From positions 9,362,001-9,426,000 of the forward strand of contig NC_059486.1 of assembly GCF_018139145.2 (NCBI RefSeq): a DNA stretch of 64,000 nucleotides, read 5' to 3'. Both the position numbers and the translations under genes were made by a program. Numbering within the stretch: the first letter of the stretch is position 1; each line of letters begins with the position of its first letter. Under the pieces are notes generated by a model. That model searched no databases, was not told the origin of the DNA, and saw only the letters and a list, made by a program, of their open reading frames with translations. The stretch is from Gymnogyps californianus (Eukaryota > Chordata > Aves > Accipitriformes > Cathartidae). Below are positions 49,999 to 63,110 of the stretch, piece after piece.

Positions 49999-51004
49999 GC
50001 AGCAAAAAACCCAATTGCTCATCCTGCAGAGGTATATCATTTCCTTCAATTCAGTGTCCTTTAAAAGCTTTGGGGGAATGTTTCATGACACTATTTTGGG
50101 ACACGACGTGTGCAGTAATGTACCTTTAGATCATATTGGCTGCCAGGAGTTGGGAACTTGATGACATCCATTTGCCACATTTGTTCTGTACTTTTTTTCA
50201 TCATTATTGTAGAGGTGAATTCCTGCTTTGTTCCTGCACAAATAAATTACACCATTTCTGTATGGAAGGAAGTGAAAAAAAATTCCAGTAAAATATTTAA
50301 AGACTCCCGTAAAGAGTTCCAAGATTCTCTCTCTCAAATTTTGTTTCCTACATAGGAAAAATAAGGAAACAGGTTGGCTGAAATGCTTTATTAGCATGTT
50401 TACTGCAATTTACATAGCTCCATATGTAGTTTCACTGCTTGCATACTGCAGCTAGTCTAGATCCAGACAAATTACCTTTGCATCCTCATATGTCATTTTT
50501 TCTCTTCCATGAACATCAGATTAGATTGCATGGCAATGTTAGACATATATATAATATGCACAAATGCATTGGTCAAAATGCCAATTGCTTTCCATTGCTA
50601 ACTTTCTTCCAACATAATGGAAAGGTGTTAGCTGTTTAAAAGAGAGGAAAAACAAACACAAAATGGCATATCTGTCATTTCTATTTGTATTCTAAGCTTA
50701 GAAAAGGCAGATCACACGGAAAAATCATATTTAATATGACATACAGAATTTATAGCATGAGAAATGTAGCCAAGGAGAACTGAGCAGCACTGAAATATGT
50801 CTGCAAAATCTGTGTTAGGTGCAACTGCATATTACATATTCAAGTGTTTTGACTGTAATAAAATAATCTATTTGCATGTTTCAGTAAAACTGTAACTGCA
50901 TATTTCTACCTAAAATGCCACTTAGATTTCCTCTGTGTCTCTAATAGCATGTCATTTACACAAATATCTTCCTATCAGCAGAAAAACAAACAATTCAATA
51001 ACTT

Positions 51005-51160
51005 CAAAGCATGTCACGCCCATAATTCCTAGCACACTCTGGGGGAGCAGGTAAATAAGTATGCCTCCATTTAACCAAGGAGAAACTGAGGCAGAAGGCT
51101 CTAGAAATGTCCTCACTGGACATCTGAGAGTCATTTGATGGCAGAGCCCAGGTTGGAACT
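51005..51160 (-). repeat. MIR-like SINE relic
   Basis: 'cctccatttaaccaaggag' plus 'aaactgaggcagaaggc' and 'gatggcagagcccaggttgg' match the reverse complement of MIR in order, ending at the part that reads GCAGAGCTGGGATTCGAACC in the consensus. Diverged but recognisable. Confidence 0.68.
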
Positions 51161-53059
51161 ATTTTAAATAGACTTTATCGTATTTCTCTACTAATTGCTC
51201 TGAATTCAGAGCCTGAAATGATTACTGGAGGTTACAGCACATGCATGCGTTAGAGGAACTGTACTTAAAATTCCTATGTTTCTTTAGGGCACGACTGAGT
51301 GAGGAGAGGACAAGGATGATGGACTTCAAAAGGAATAAGCAAATTCTAAAGCCAGTTCCTGAGCAGGAGTACGAGAGCACATTCAAAGCAATTCTCTTGA
51401 GATCTGTTTTTTCTGTTCCTGTTTCCAGCTGATCTTGCCATGTTGTGCTGGCAGGTGCCTAGTGGGTTGCAGAGTTTCTGATATATCTTCTGCATTGCCC
51501 TTTGTGGCTGGATCACCAGCCGCTGTCTCTGTTCCCCCCTCAGGGAGGGAAGGTGGCGTTATTTTCTGCCTCTTCCTTTGCCTCCTCTTGACTCACCATG
51601 AGTGGCCCACATGGGGCCAGCCTGGCAGCGGTCTGCTGAGGACAACCTAGGGTGTCCTGCTTGTGCTGCTGCAGGCAGACATACGTCATGTTCCTCCTTC
51701 CCTCCTTTCACTCACCCTTTTTACCCCTCAGCAAAAAATCCATTGATTCCTGAACAGTTGTACAGCGGGAATGTGCAGGTACAAGCTGCACAGGTGCACG
51801 TGCTGGATCAACTGGCGGGTCTGTGACCACGGCGTTGTTAATGGTGCCATTTTCCCTACCCCTCTGTCTGTGGTTCAGCCTTTTGTGCTCGTGGTCCCAG
51901 CGTTTGTTGCCCTGACGTTGTGCCTTTAGCCCAGAGGCGCTGATCTGCCAGACCCAGTGAGCCTCAGAGAGCTGCTGACAAGTTCAGCTCCAGTTAGCTG
52001 CAGTTCAAGGTCAAATGGGACTTTAAAATATGAATAAATGTCAGGGTTTGCTGGCACATCGATCTCAGTCTTTTTGATTACTGCCAGATCGCATGAATAA
52101 ATTAGTCTTGACAGGTGCGATAAATTGTATAGACTACTGATCTCAAACAGTAAATGTTAAAGAAGGACGTGGGGGGCCTGGAGGGGAAAATACCCTCTGC
52201 AGATGCTTGTATTAAATGAGGTGAGTTTTGATTGAGGTGCTCCAGGGGTGATCTTCAGGCAGGAGGAGGCCTGTTGTTCATCTGAGATTCTGTGCCAAGC
52301 TGGGGCACGTCTCCTACTGAAGTATTGATTTCCTTTGTCAGAAGGAGTTTGGGTTACCGTGTGTTATGAAGCGAGAGACCTTCGGCTGCCTTTTCTCTCA
52401 GCTGCCCTGCCCGTCCAGGGTGGCTTTCAAATGGCTTGGTCTCAGGCCTTCTGGTTCCCAAGATTGGATATAGGCAAACAGGTCTCTAACTAAAATAAAA
52501 CAAAAGCAGAGGGCATTGGAAGTAGCTCTTCATATGCTGTAATACTATACTGAACATTGGCAAGCCGTGATTCATTTGCATGTCAGATCTTTGCTTTGCA
52601 GGGACTTTTTACTTGGAAACCAACACAGATATTCAGAGAAACTCGCGTGACTTATAGTACATGCTTTCTTCTCTATGATTTCCTATATAACTGAGATTCT
52701 TCATTTCCCTCCTATGCGTAAATATTAGCAATACCAATCACTGCTTAATTATTTTTTTTAAATAAGGAATTGTTATCTTTTGTTGATTGCTAAATGAGCA
52801 TGTGAAAAGAATTTGAGGATAGGGTGTTTTTTTCTGATACTACTTCATGTGTGTCTCTAAGAACTTTCAGTTTTCTTAAATCTAGAATCAAGTATTACAA
52901 TGCTCTCCAATATAAGACATATCAGAAAGCCAGACTTTTTGTCACAAACATGTAGACTTGTTCTTTTCTGTGTACTGTTATCCCCTTAATTAAGCATGCC
53001 CTCTTTCTGCAGCATCATACACACATTCTGTCTCTCCATCTTGATAACTTGGTAACTCG

Positions 53060-53110
53060 TCTGTGTGTTTGTGTATATAAGTCTGTGTATACATATTTAT
53101 ATGTATGTAG
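53060..53110. repeat. TG/TA-rich simple-repeat tract
   Basis: Alternating pyrimidine-purine units (CTGTGTGTTTGTGTATATAA and TATACATATTTATATGTATG). Confidence 0.8.
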
Positions 53111-54929
53111 TGGTCATGGACTAGTGCTCATTTTGGGCCATTCCTCCTCTCAGGGCTTCTGTGAAATAGTTGGATTTATGCCAAAACACTGAACTTCATA
53201 GTATGGTTAATCAAAAATGCACAATTTCAAATACAGAAGCATTTTTTCTCCAAAAGCGGAAATGTATGGAAGTGCTATATTTTGTAGCAAAAGAATTAAA
53301 GGGAGAAACTTTGTTTTGGCTTCAATCAATTTTGCAAAATGAAAGCAGAACAGAGTCTTTAAATTAGGTGGATTCTAAATTTTCATTGTGAACATTCTGC
53401 ATAGCTCCAATTGTCTTAACTATAAATATGCGACCATCACTTTTGCACATAAATTGTCCCATTAATATACATAATCAATAGCATATTTATAATTTAAAAG
53501 GGACTCTTATAAATCTGTTGCTTATATGCCAAACTGTTTGGGTGCTGTGATGAACTGATACACCCTCAATATATGTGTAGTGTTAGAATGGAAGGGGTTA
53601 CAAAAAAGGATTTTTACTTATATAGAAATGCCTGCCTTTATATAGAAATAGGGTAATGTAGACAGAGGTTGAGAGAGAAGGCTGGGAAAGAGAAAGGGCC
53701 TTTGCCATTACAAGAGCTTCACTAGGTGGATGGTATCCATCACACACCGTGCGTGTGATCAGGGTGTTAGGAACAGCGATGAGAAAAAGAAGGTAAAATG
53801 GGGTGTGTTGACGGAAAGAAGGGTCAGCCACAGTGCTGAGTGGTAAGAAGCAAATTGCCTAGTAAGAAGGATTTTGAGAACGGTATAGAAGCTCTTGAAA
53901 GATTAGCCAATGCAGGCAGGTGGCTCCAAGCCTCAAAATGTGTGCTTTTCTGATTACTGGTATTATAGTAAAAAAAATATTTACAAAGCGGTCGGGAAGC
54001 GGATGAAGATTATATTTTGAGGGCCAGGAAAGTATTGTGCTAGACTTAGGAATCAGGCAAAGAAACTGGTAAAGTAAATAGATAAGAGAAAAACGTTAGT
54101 ATTAATAGAATTGGGGTTTCTTGAACATATGCCAGATTAAATGAGGAGGGATTTGCTCTTAAGAGTCAAAGCGTCTTCAGTCAAAAAGGCTGCACAGATT
54201 AAGGGTATTTTTTTGCATGCCTACAAAAGCTCTTAGTATTTCCGCTCACAATGTCCATTTTTTTCAGATCTTGTAAAAATTAATTCTCAAATGGTAAACC
54301 TTTAAAGCTTCAGAGTAAGCCAAAAGATGAACTCTCAGGGACTTTATTTTGTGCCATACAATATACTATGTGAGAATGGATTCACATGATAAATTACAGC
54401 TGTGTGATTTGTATATGTTGCACTGCTCTGCTCCCTCCCCGGTAATCCACCTGTCCAACCAAAATGCCACTTTCTCAGTAAATTTAAACTTCACTCACAT
54501 TTAATTTTTGCCTTCCAAAACATTTTGCCAATTGTTGTTCTGTGGCATTTGGGAGGAGGCTGGGACTTTTTGCAAACTTTACTACAATCCAAAACAAATA
54601 ACTTACCCTTTTAGCACTGTGACAAATTCTTTAAAGCATCCACAAAAATTAAACATCCTTATCCTTCTTGCTGATGCTTTTTTTTTTTTTAACTCCTTTA
54701 TAGTAAGCATAAAGAGATCAGAATTTATTTCTTCCGAAAAGGCACATCAGTCTGAAAAAGCGTTACCTCCATCAAATGAACAACCAGACCAGGAAAGACA
54801 ATTGAATTTTTCTCTCAGCTTGCATATTTTCTACCTTGTACAGAAACTTGATCACTGAAACACTGTCTTCCCATACAACAGAGACATTAGCAATTAATGC
54901 ATATCTGTTAGGTATGTGATGATCCTCTA

Positions 54930-55080
54930 TGGATTTTTATTAAAATATCACCTTCAGTAACTAGCTCCTCTGAAGACCAGAATCTAATTGTATCAGCTAT
55001 TAAATATAGTTTATGCAGTCAGGTGTCAGCTCTCTAATAGACACATGCAAAATCTGTCAGCTGTTCATTCTTAAAGATCT
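54930..55080. promoter_or_regulatory. Possible conserved non-coding element
   Basis: Contains several E-box and octamer-like motifs close together (CAGGTG, ATGCAAAAT, CTGTCAGCTG) in an AT-rich setting with CTAATTG and CTAATAG. Such clustering is seen in neural enhancers, but this is inference. Confidence 0.25.
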
Positions 55081-55727
55081 AGTTTGACCTAGCAATTAGA
55101 AATTGGTTATCATATAGTATGTCTTGAAATTTTATTTAAAATTAGATTCCAAATTCCCAAGGCAAAATGCCCTTGAATAGGGAAAACACCCCCAGAAAAC
55201 AACATGTGGGAATGGAAATTCAGAAATCAAATCAGGTTATTTTATACTCAGCTACTTGTTGAAGGCACCACTGCCCTAAGTTTTAGCATGAATCCGTGTT
55301 TGTTTGCAAAGATGTGCAGTTGCTTTAAGATCTGCTGTGTGTAGAGCTGGATATAGCACCCACCTCCAAGGTCAACCCTTTGAGAATAGGGTATGGATCT
55401 TAAACATCTTTCTTTGTCAGACTGAAATTTTACCTGGTGCCTGGAGTTCTGTCTTTAGGGTTCAGTGTGTCCAGCAACTTGCCAATAATGTGTTTATTTT
55501 CTCAGCCAACTGTAGTAAACTATTATGTATTGAACTAATAGTTCAATATTATTTGAACTGCCTCCATCATCTTAGAAATTTGTTAGCTGAAGAAATTCAG
55601 TTCACTGTGTATGCTGCTTTCCCTGGTGTCACCTCCCTTGATGTCTATGACACATGAATTGGTGGGGGGGGGCATAGTCAGGCTTAACCTGTAAAAAACA
55701 GAAAAGAAAATGGCTGATAAAGATCTT

Positions 55728-55770
55728 AAAAAACAAACAAAAAAACACAAACAAAAAAAAAACCAAAAAC
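55728..55770. repeat. A-rich (AAAC)n-like tract
   Basis: Mostly A with spaced C (AAACAAACAAAAAAACACAA and following). Confidence 0.85.
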
Positions 55771-58700
55771 CTCTAGATGAGAAACCACAGGAGAAGTGAG
55801 TGAGATATGGCAAACAAGAAAGAAGCATTTGGAGGTAGTGATTAACACAGGCAGCTGTGGACTGAGAGCAACGGAAATGTGGGCATTCTGCAAAGGGCCA
55901 GAAGGCAATTTAATGATGTCCAGGGCACTGTAATTCATAATTTTTGGGGGGAGGGGTGCAGAATGGGGCATATCGAACCAAGCTTTGACAGGCCTCTCCT
56001 GAAAGAACAGGACAGGTCTTGGCAGAGTCAGTTTTGAAACCACTTATGGTTGTACCAGTCTCTTCAAATGAACCTGACCTGTCCCTGGAGAGGAAGGAGG
56101 TATGGATAATAGATCATGGAGCCAAGCCCTGAGTGTTCTGCACTGAGCACCCAAAATGTCAGGCCAGACTTGTTATAAACTGAATCAGTCCATTAACCTT
56201 GCCATGCAAGCAACATAGACATTCTTCTGTCTCCTCCTTCCTAGGACATCTTTTAACTTGAGGGTCAATGCATTTTTTTTGTAGAGTCGTGCTGAGGTAT
56301 TCTCCTCTGGGCTGCAGCAGAAGTAGGAAGTGAGTTTTAGAAAGCAGAATTTGGACCCAGGTTTGTGTCACCCTGTGCTCAGCAGCTCTTCACATTGTAT
56401 GTGCTTTCATTTACACGGGCTACTCAAGGTTGTCTTCAGCAGGAAGCACAGCAAAAATAATTGCTAAGGGAAATGTGGTTCATTTTTCTTGCTCCTCATT
56501 AATCCGTATTCAGTATCTCTTCAGGCGATATAGTGATGTGCAAATGTGGTACAAGTTACTTTCTCTCCCTTTCCATTCCCTCTGCCTGTTTTAATTAAGC
56601 ATAGCCTGTTGTCCATCTTACTGAAGCAACGTTTCCTGTCATGTCAAATGTCAAAGGCAGTTTCTACATGAAAAAATAGCAAATTCTAGCACTTATTAAG
56701 ATGTTTCTTAGACCTTCACACACAACTTTTTCATTCTGCACACCTTGCAGGGCATTTTTTTTTTTTTTAGCAAAGAAAGCAGATAGGGAAGGATAGTGCA
56801 ATCTAGCGTTTCAAGTTTAAAATCTAGCAATGAGTCAAGACACAGATAAAGTAAGAAATTGAGGCAAATGTGATAGCAAGAGAAAGGAGGAGTGATGATA
56901 TGGTGACCTGGGTGAATTGCATCTCAAAAGGTAGTTTAAAGATCCTGTAATCTTTTCCTTAGCTTTTTGATAAGTACAGACATGGAAAAACTCTCCTTCA
57001 GTGGCATTAGCTGAATGTCCACACTCTCTTGGATATGAAGAAAGTGCTGTGATTTAGCAAAACAGAAAACCCTTAAATAACAAACTGGGATCCATGAGCC
57101 TGCTAGAGATTGCATGATAGATCTTTCAACCTGCTGCATATTGACCTCCTTAAATTGTGATATACAGTAAAATGGAGTACCCAACCCAGTTTGAAAGATG
57201 TTTATGCCCTCCTGGTGCGTGGGTGGGGTGGATTTCTGCTCTAAGTGCAGAGGCACAGCAGCCGCTGATTTGAATTTACCGTAGATCTGAATGGCACTTG
57301 TTTTCAGAACAACTCTGGTAAATCCAGTGCTGTTTTGCACTTGTTACCACGCTAATAGACATCTAACATACTAACCCTCTCCCTTTCATGCCTTAATTTC
57401 TGCCCTGTTTCTGCTTCTGTCACTGTGAGGGCTTCATGCAATATTTCCCCATTAACACAGACCCATTAGGTCTTCAATAAAGACTATTTGTATCCTGTTT
57501 TTTTGCCATTGGTGCTGGTATCCCCTGCCCAACGCAGGTAATGAAGGGTATGAAGAGTCTAGGTGTGAATGGCTGACTGTTAACCGCATTCCTATTTATG
57601 TCTAGATGCTTTCACAAGAGTCTCTGGGGTAAACAACAGATCTGCTGTCAGTTCTGCCTGGTAGTGTTCTGACGTACCTTCCTTACTCCTGGTTTGATTC
57701 TGTGTAACTGTAACCACACTGGTTGTGTGTCAGGCCCCAGCGTGAGAACCATGAAAACAAGATGCAGAGGGAGGTACATGTTTGACTTTGCTCAGTTTTC
57801 AACTGTGGAAGGCAGGGGTAGTATGCGAGCAGCACTCGTTGCATCCTCTCTAGGGCAGCCTTTGGGGTTTGGACATCTTTTGCATTTTGCACATGGAGCT
57901 GGCAACAAAGGAAGTGTTTTGGGGGGATGGTGGATATGAGCTGCTACTCAAGTGCATGAGACAAATCAACAGGACCGAATCATCTTGAGCTGTGCAGGGG
58001 GGAGGCTGAAAATTCAGATAATTTTCCCACCTTGTTTCAGCTTTTCTTCCAATCCTAAATCCTTTCTTTCTGGGAAGTCTTTAGACCTTTTCTCCACCTT
58101 CTGTTTTCTGCTCTTGCCAATACGCCTTATTCTTTTTCATCACTCTCCTATCCCTCCACCTTTCCTGGCTTAACTCTACCAGGCCTTAATGTTCCACGCT
58201 TTCATCTAGCTGTGCCCATGACTTATGACCTCAGTGCTGCTGTGGACACAAGACCTCTCAAGTACCTAAGCAACTCCCAGGAAAGCTCATAAATGTCTTT
58301 CACAATGGATGTTCAAAGTAAGAGAAGCATTAGAGGTTTGAGGAGTTTCTTGCTTAAGAGAAGAAGCCTAGACTAGATAAGAAGGAGAAAACCTGTTACT
58401 CAGGGTAGGAAAAAACATGCATCTTTAATAGCAAGAACAACTAACCAGGGGTCCTGTCTGTGACATGAAATGATACTGTAAAGGAAATGTTTTAGTTTAA
58501 ACAGAAATTAATTCACAGGATATGTAGAAGAGGCTTATGTTTTGACTTCATCTCTGACTGTAGAAAGATGATGGAGTAAAGACTTCTAGAGATGCTATGC
58601 ATTTGAAAGAAAAATGTGAAACAGTGGCCTCAGGAAGTGAACACAGAGGTGGACGCAAATAGAATCAGATTAATGGCTCAAAGGAGGGCCAGACTCGGAT

Positions 58701-59392
58701 GCATATAGAGAATTCTCTGAAATCCTCAAGGTCTCAAGACCTAATCCTGTTCTGAGGTTTGTCTACCATATCCCTTACTCCTCTGTTCTCTCTTGCCTGA
58801 TTGACTCTTCTACTTCTTTGGTGTCTTTTTCTCTGTCGCTTGTTTTCAATGCTGCCTTCTTTCTTTTCATCCATTCATCCCCCTAGGTAGTTGGACAAAG
58901 TAGCTAGAAATTATCTCATGCTAATGAGAATCCAACATTGCCTTTCACCAGCCTCATGAAAATAGACCTTGAGGCCCTACACTACACAAAGATCAGATTG
59001 CCTAATGTGGACATAGTTTTAGTATAAAAACAATTGTAGGATGTCAAAGTGGAACAGAAAACAATATTTAAAATTCTTACAGTGCCCTTATATGTATTCA
59101 TAAATCCTGGATATTGTCAGAGATGGGCTAGGAGGGTCCATCTTCATATCCATTATAGCCAAATTGTTTAGGGATGGTTTTAATGCTAAGAACTGCTTGA
59201 CATTATAGACAGGTTGAGTTGGTTGATTAATGTGAATGTTTTAGCTTATGTGCATGAGTATTCCCAAATTAGTCAGGCTTTTTACAACAACTAGGCTGTG
59301 GTGGCATCAAGCTGTGGCTGACACTAATTGTGCCAACTTATGTTTTTTGATCCAGTCAGTCTTTTCTCTAACTTTGAACTGAAACATCAAAG

Positions 59393-59436
59393 TTTTGTTG
59401 TTTTGGGGTTTTGTTGTTTGTTTGTTTGTTTTTAAA
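59393..59436. repeat. (TTTG)n-like tract
   Basis: TTTTGTTGTTTTGGGGTTTT followed by about three TTTG units and a T run. Confidence 0.85.
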
Positions 59437-60789
59437 GCCATCACTTATGAGTTTGTATTGGTTTGCATCAGTAAAATGTTACAGAAGAGCGTCTGAGGGA
59501 CCAGTTCCTGTGGGTGTTCAATGTAATGGGCTTTGAACACATTAACAAATAGATGGACACAGACTGAGTGCCTGCATGCAAAGCTGTGTTTTCACTGAAT
59601 GGTCATGTTTGTGATTAAATGAGTGAGTCCATGCACATACTACTGTGACATTCAATAGTTCTCATTTCCCTGTGTGAAGAGTTTCATCCAGTTGATTAAG
59701 GAGTAGATGCAGTTCTGTATGACTTTGGCCAACATGAAATTGTTTAATAATTAGTCACAGTCATATGTTAACAATAAATGGCCAGAAACTTAATTATCAG
59801 CAATGCACAAATTTGTGAAAATGCTGCTCAATTTGTAAATTACTTGTAAATTGGAAAATAGCCAAATCTATTTTAAATGATTGATATCATCAGTCTGAGA
59901 TACGCTGTCTAATATTTGCAGCTATCCTCTTGTTTCACGTGTATTTAAAAGGTGACTCTTTTGGGTGTCCATCTTAATGGACCTTGGTTTCCAGAGAACA
60001 TAAGCCTCGCGTTTCAGGGGGAATTTAACTCTCTGTCAACTTGGCTGCCCAACAATAGGAGCACTCTGTCACCAGTGTTTCTTAGTGATTGACAGTCAGT
60101 AACGCACTCTAAAGTGAGGATATTTTTCTACATAACCTTTAGCTAGGTTCGAGTGACATCCATGTACTGGCTTTTGATGCCAAACACTCCAGAAAGTCAT
60201 TTATAAGACTCTGTCTACATCTCAGACTAGTGCAAGATGAAGTGTTAGATGTCATTAACCGTGACAACATGGTATCTAAATTTCCAGCCCAAATGTTAGA
60301 CTTATATGTAGTGTATATTCTGCTATATGTGGGCATCAGGAATCAAGGAGCCTGATAAATTGCTGCTGGGGTTCATTTTCAGAGTAGTGTCTAGCAATGT
60401 AGCTGGGCAATTCCCATTAATATTAATAGGAATTTAGCAGAAATATCTCCTTGAATAACTTTTAGAAAATTTACCCTTAATGTGCCTTACATTTCAATAG
60501 GCTGAGCTGTGTTTTGAAATTCCATTTGAGAAGGGTAATGTGATAGAAATAATAACAAGGGATATGCGAAAACCAGTAGGATGCATATTTCTATGTGATA
60601 CTGGAGGCTTACAGTACTTTTAAATCAGAGCATCCTAGAATACTATGAATGAAATCCCCCTTTAACCTTAAGGGGCAACTTTTTCTAAGTGATCCACAGG
60701 GACTTTGGCTGTTAAATTTCCATTAACAGTAATGGGATTCACAATATTACAAAGCAAGTTCCCCACTAGCCATGCTGAAATTCTACGCC

Positions 60790-60910
60790 CTGCAGCAATT
60801 AATCATGCCCATTGGGCTCATTAATGGAAATACGAAGCAAATTATCTGGCTAATCATGATATGTGATCAGTTGGCTCTCCTGCAATAATTGATTGCAGAC
60901 TAGTTAAAGC
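60790..60910. promoter_or_regulatory. Possible conserved non-coding element
   Basis: This AT-rich stretch is dense in homeobox-type cores (TTAATCATG, TTAATGG, CTAATCATGATATG, AATAATTGATTG) and includes a perfect inverted repeat, CTGCAAT-AATTG-ATTGCAG, at 60880-60898. Such composition is common in vertebrate developmental enhancers, and GALNT9 is a neural gene. Conservation cannot be judged from one sequence. Confidence 0.3.
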
Positions 60911-62984
60911 CAACTCACAGTTTTAAGATTTTATAGCTGAGTGACGAAAGACGGGGTGTCCCTGTCATGGTGGTAAATGCCAAGGCATCTGCAGCTCATA
61001 GAGAGCATGTACCAAGGTTTGCAACTAGCAGGTCCTCCTTGTATTTTCCTGTCTTCCATCTCCTGGTGTAACGTTTTTCCAGTTTCCCTCTGACTCACAT
61101 CCCTCATATCAGGTCCTGCACGTGCTTCCCACAAGGAGCGTTCTTCCCCCATTGCCTTTACCAGGATGTCACTGGTGTGCTGCTGGAGTTCTGCATTTTC
61201 TCATTCTGCCCAAGCCAGGGACTTTAAGTTTGCTTCTACTCTTCTGGGAATCTGAATTTTCAAGCTGTGTTATGAAAATGGATAAGCTAGTCTGAATGGT
61301 GTGGTTGTGCTGGAACGTGTTCACAGAAGCCTTGGCTCTGTCGTTTCAATCTATTATTCTGCTACCTGATAGCATAAACTCATTTACTCCATTTTACTTG
61401 ACCTGTTTTGCAAGGAGCATTCTCTTAGGTTGTGGGCTGGTTGGATGTAGCATGCCAAGGTCGTCTCTCAAATTGCTGGAAAGAGAAGAACCGCTTTAGC
61501 ATATCAGCTAAAGAGTTCACTCCTCACTGTTGCTCTACTTAAATGTTAAAGACAGGAAGCTACAAAATTTACCCTTTTTTTTTATGCTTGGTTAAATCTC
61601 GGCCACTTGATTGATTGGTTTGGCGGCTTTTTTTCTCACTGGCATTCTGTGAAGGCTTAACATACCGCCAAAATGCAGCCATAGTTAGGCTGCAAACTCA
61701 ACTCTTGAGCATATTCTTTGATGTACATTATAGTATTATGGTTAAGCTAACTGGCAAACATGCAAATCCAGGAGTGCCATGCAAAATCAATAGCATTTCT
61801 TCAGGCAGAACACTAATTTATAGCCACGCTGCATGACTGTGTCGTTTTCCTAATGAATTCTCCAGTGTGCAGAGGTGCACTAAACAACAAAGATAAATAC
61901 TGGTGTGCAGAGGAGCATAATACAGATTTATAGCCATAACAGAATACAGAGTACAGAGGTTTTGCATATAACCAAGATTGGTTTATGAGCTTTTGCAAGC
62001 AGGGGTATCTGTATTCTAACTAAGGACTGTTTTTCAATGGAACTCAAAATGAATAAAGCAACAGGAAACTTTTTAAAATACATTTTGGCACCATCCAAAC
62101 GGCAGTGCCTTCTGTGTACTCCACTACGTGTGTTTCAGCTCTTATTGAGAGGTGTCTGATGGCACAGGTTGGGCATTGAAAAGGAAGAATCCTCTAGATC
62201 ACCTGAGCAACTTTGAAGGAGAGGTGTCATTGAAAATAAGACATTTACAAGAGCACTTAGGCAATTTTTAAAATCCCTCCCAGAATGTGTATTAAGTTAG
62301 CCAGGCACCAACATATTGAATAGCTCTTCATTGCCCTACTCTGTCATTTGGCACGGAAATGTTTAGTGCCTTGTTATTAATTTTCATATATTCAGAAGCT
62401 TATTTCTGCAGAAATCGTGATTTTATTTTTTTTTCTTTCTTACTGGGGAAAATAAAACAAACTGCTTCTATTATGCTATGTTTCCATGGGGAACCTTACT
62501 AATGTACATAATATACAACAGCTGATGGCAAGTGATGATAAGTTGCTTATACCACTGGGAGCTCTGGAATGAGTGGTTTACAAAGCCGGGTAAGTAATGA
62601 AAGTCCATAAACAAGACACTCCACGGAGTAGCAGAGTGACAGAATTTTGGCTCCAAGCTTGAGGCTGTTTGGCTGGTATTGGAAATCCATATAACATCCT
62701 TCCGTCTGGCATCTGCTACTTTGAGAAGGTTCAGTTCATTACAATAACAAATTTCAACTAAGCATGATTGCAGTCTGTGGCCTGTTCGATGGATGGCCTT
62801 ACTGGAGCATCTCATAACTTGATCTCACGCTAGTGGGTGCTACAAGACAAGGCCTCCATGGTCATTTGTCACTCCCTGACTCTAGGCAGGGTACATGTGC
62901 TGATTTGTAGTTAATGCAGGTGATCTTTGTAGCCTTTCTGATCAATCCAACCTAATTAAAGGAGTAATTCTCTGGTTTTAGGGC

Positions 62985-63110
62985 CAATTTACCTTTCCAA
63001 GATGGTATGAATGCCTGCAGCTCAACTAATAATGAGGTAATGTCTTAGAGCCAATTAAGTGCAAATGAAGCAGTAGAGCCCATTAGACTTGATAAAGTTC
63101 AATAAGAGAT
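62985..63110. promoter_or_regulatory. Possible conserved non-coding element
   Basis: Contains ACTAATAATGAGGTAATG, CCAATTAAGTGCAAATGAAG (a homeobox core next to an octamer-like ATTTGCA on the minus strand) and CCCATTAGACTTGATAAAG. The motif density is suggestive only; no similarity can be tested here. Confidence 0.3.

Noticed and set aside
56235..56385. A further MIR-like relic on the minus strand
   Set aside because: Only 'aatttggacccaggtttgtg' is suggestive; the rest of the consensus order is missing.
56936..57340. 134-codon minus-strand open frame
   Set aside because: No domain or family resemblance, and intronic position; length is within chance for a 64-kb window read in six frames.
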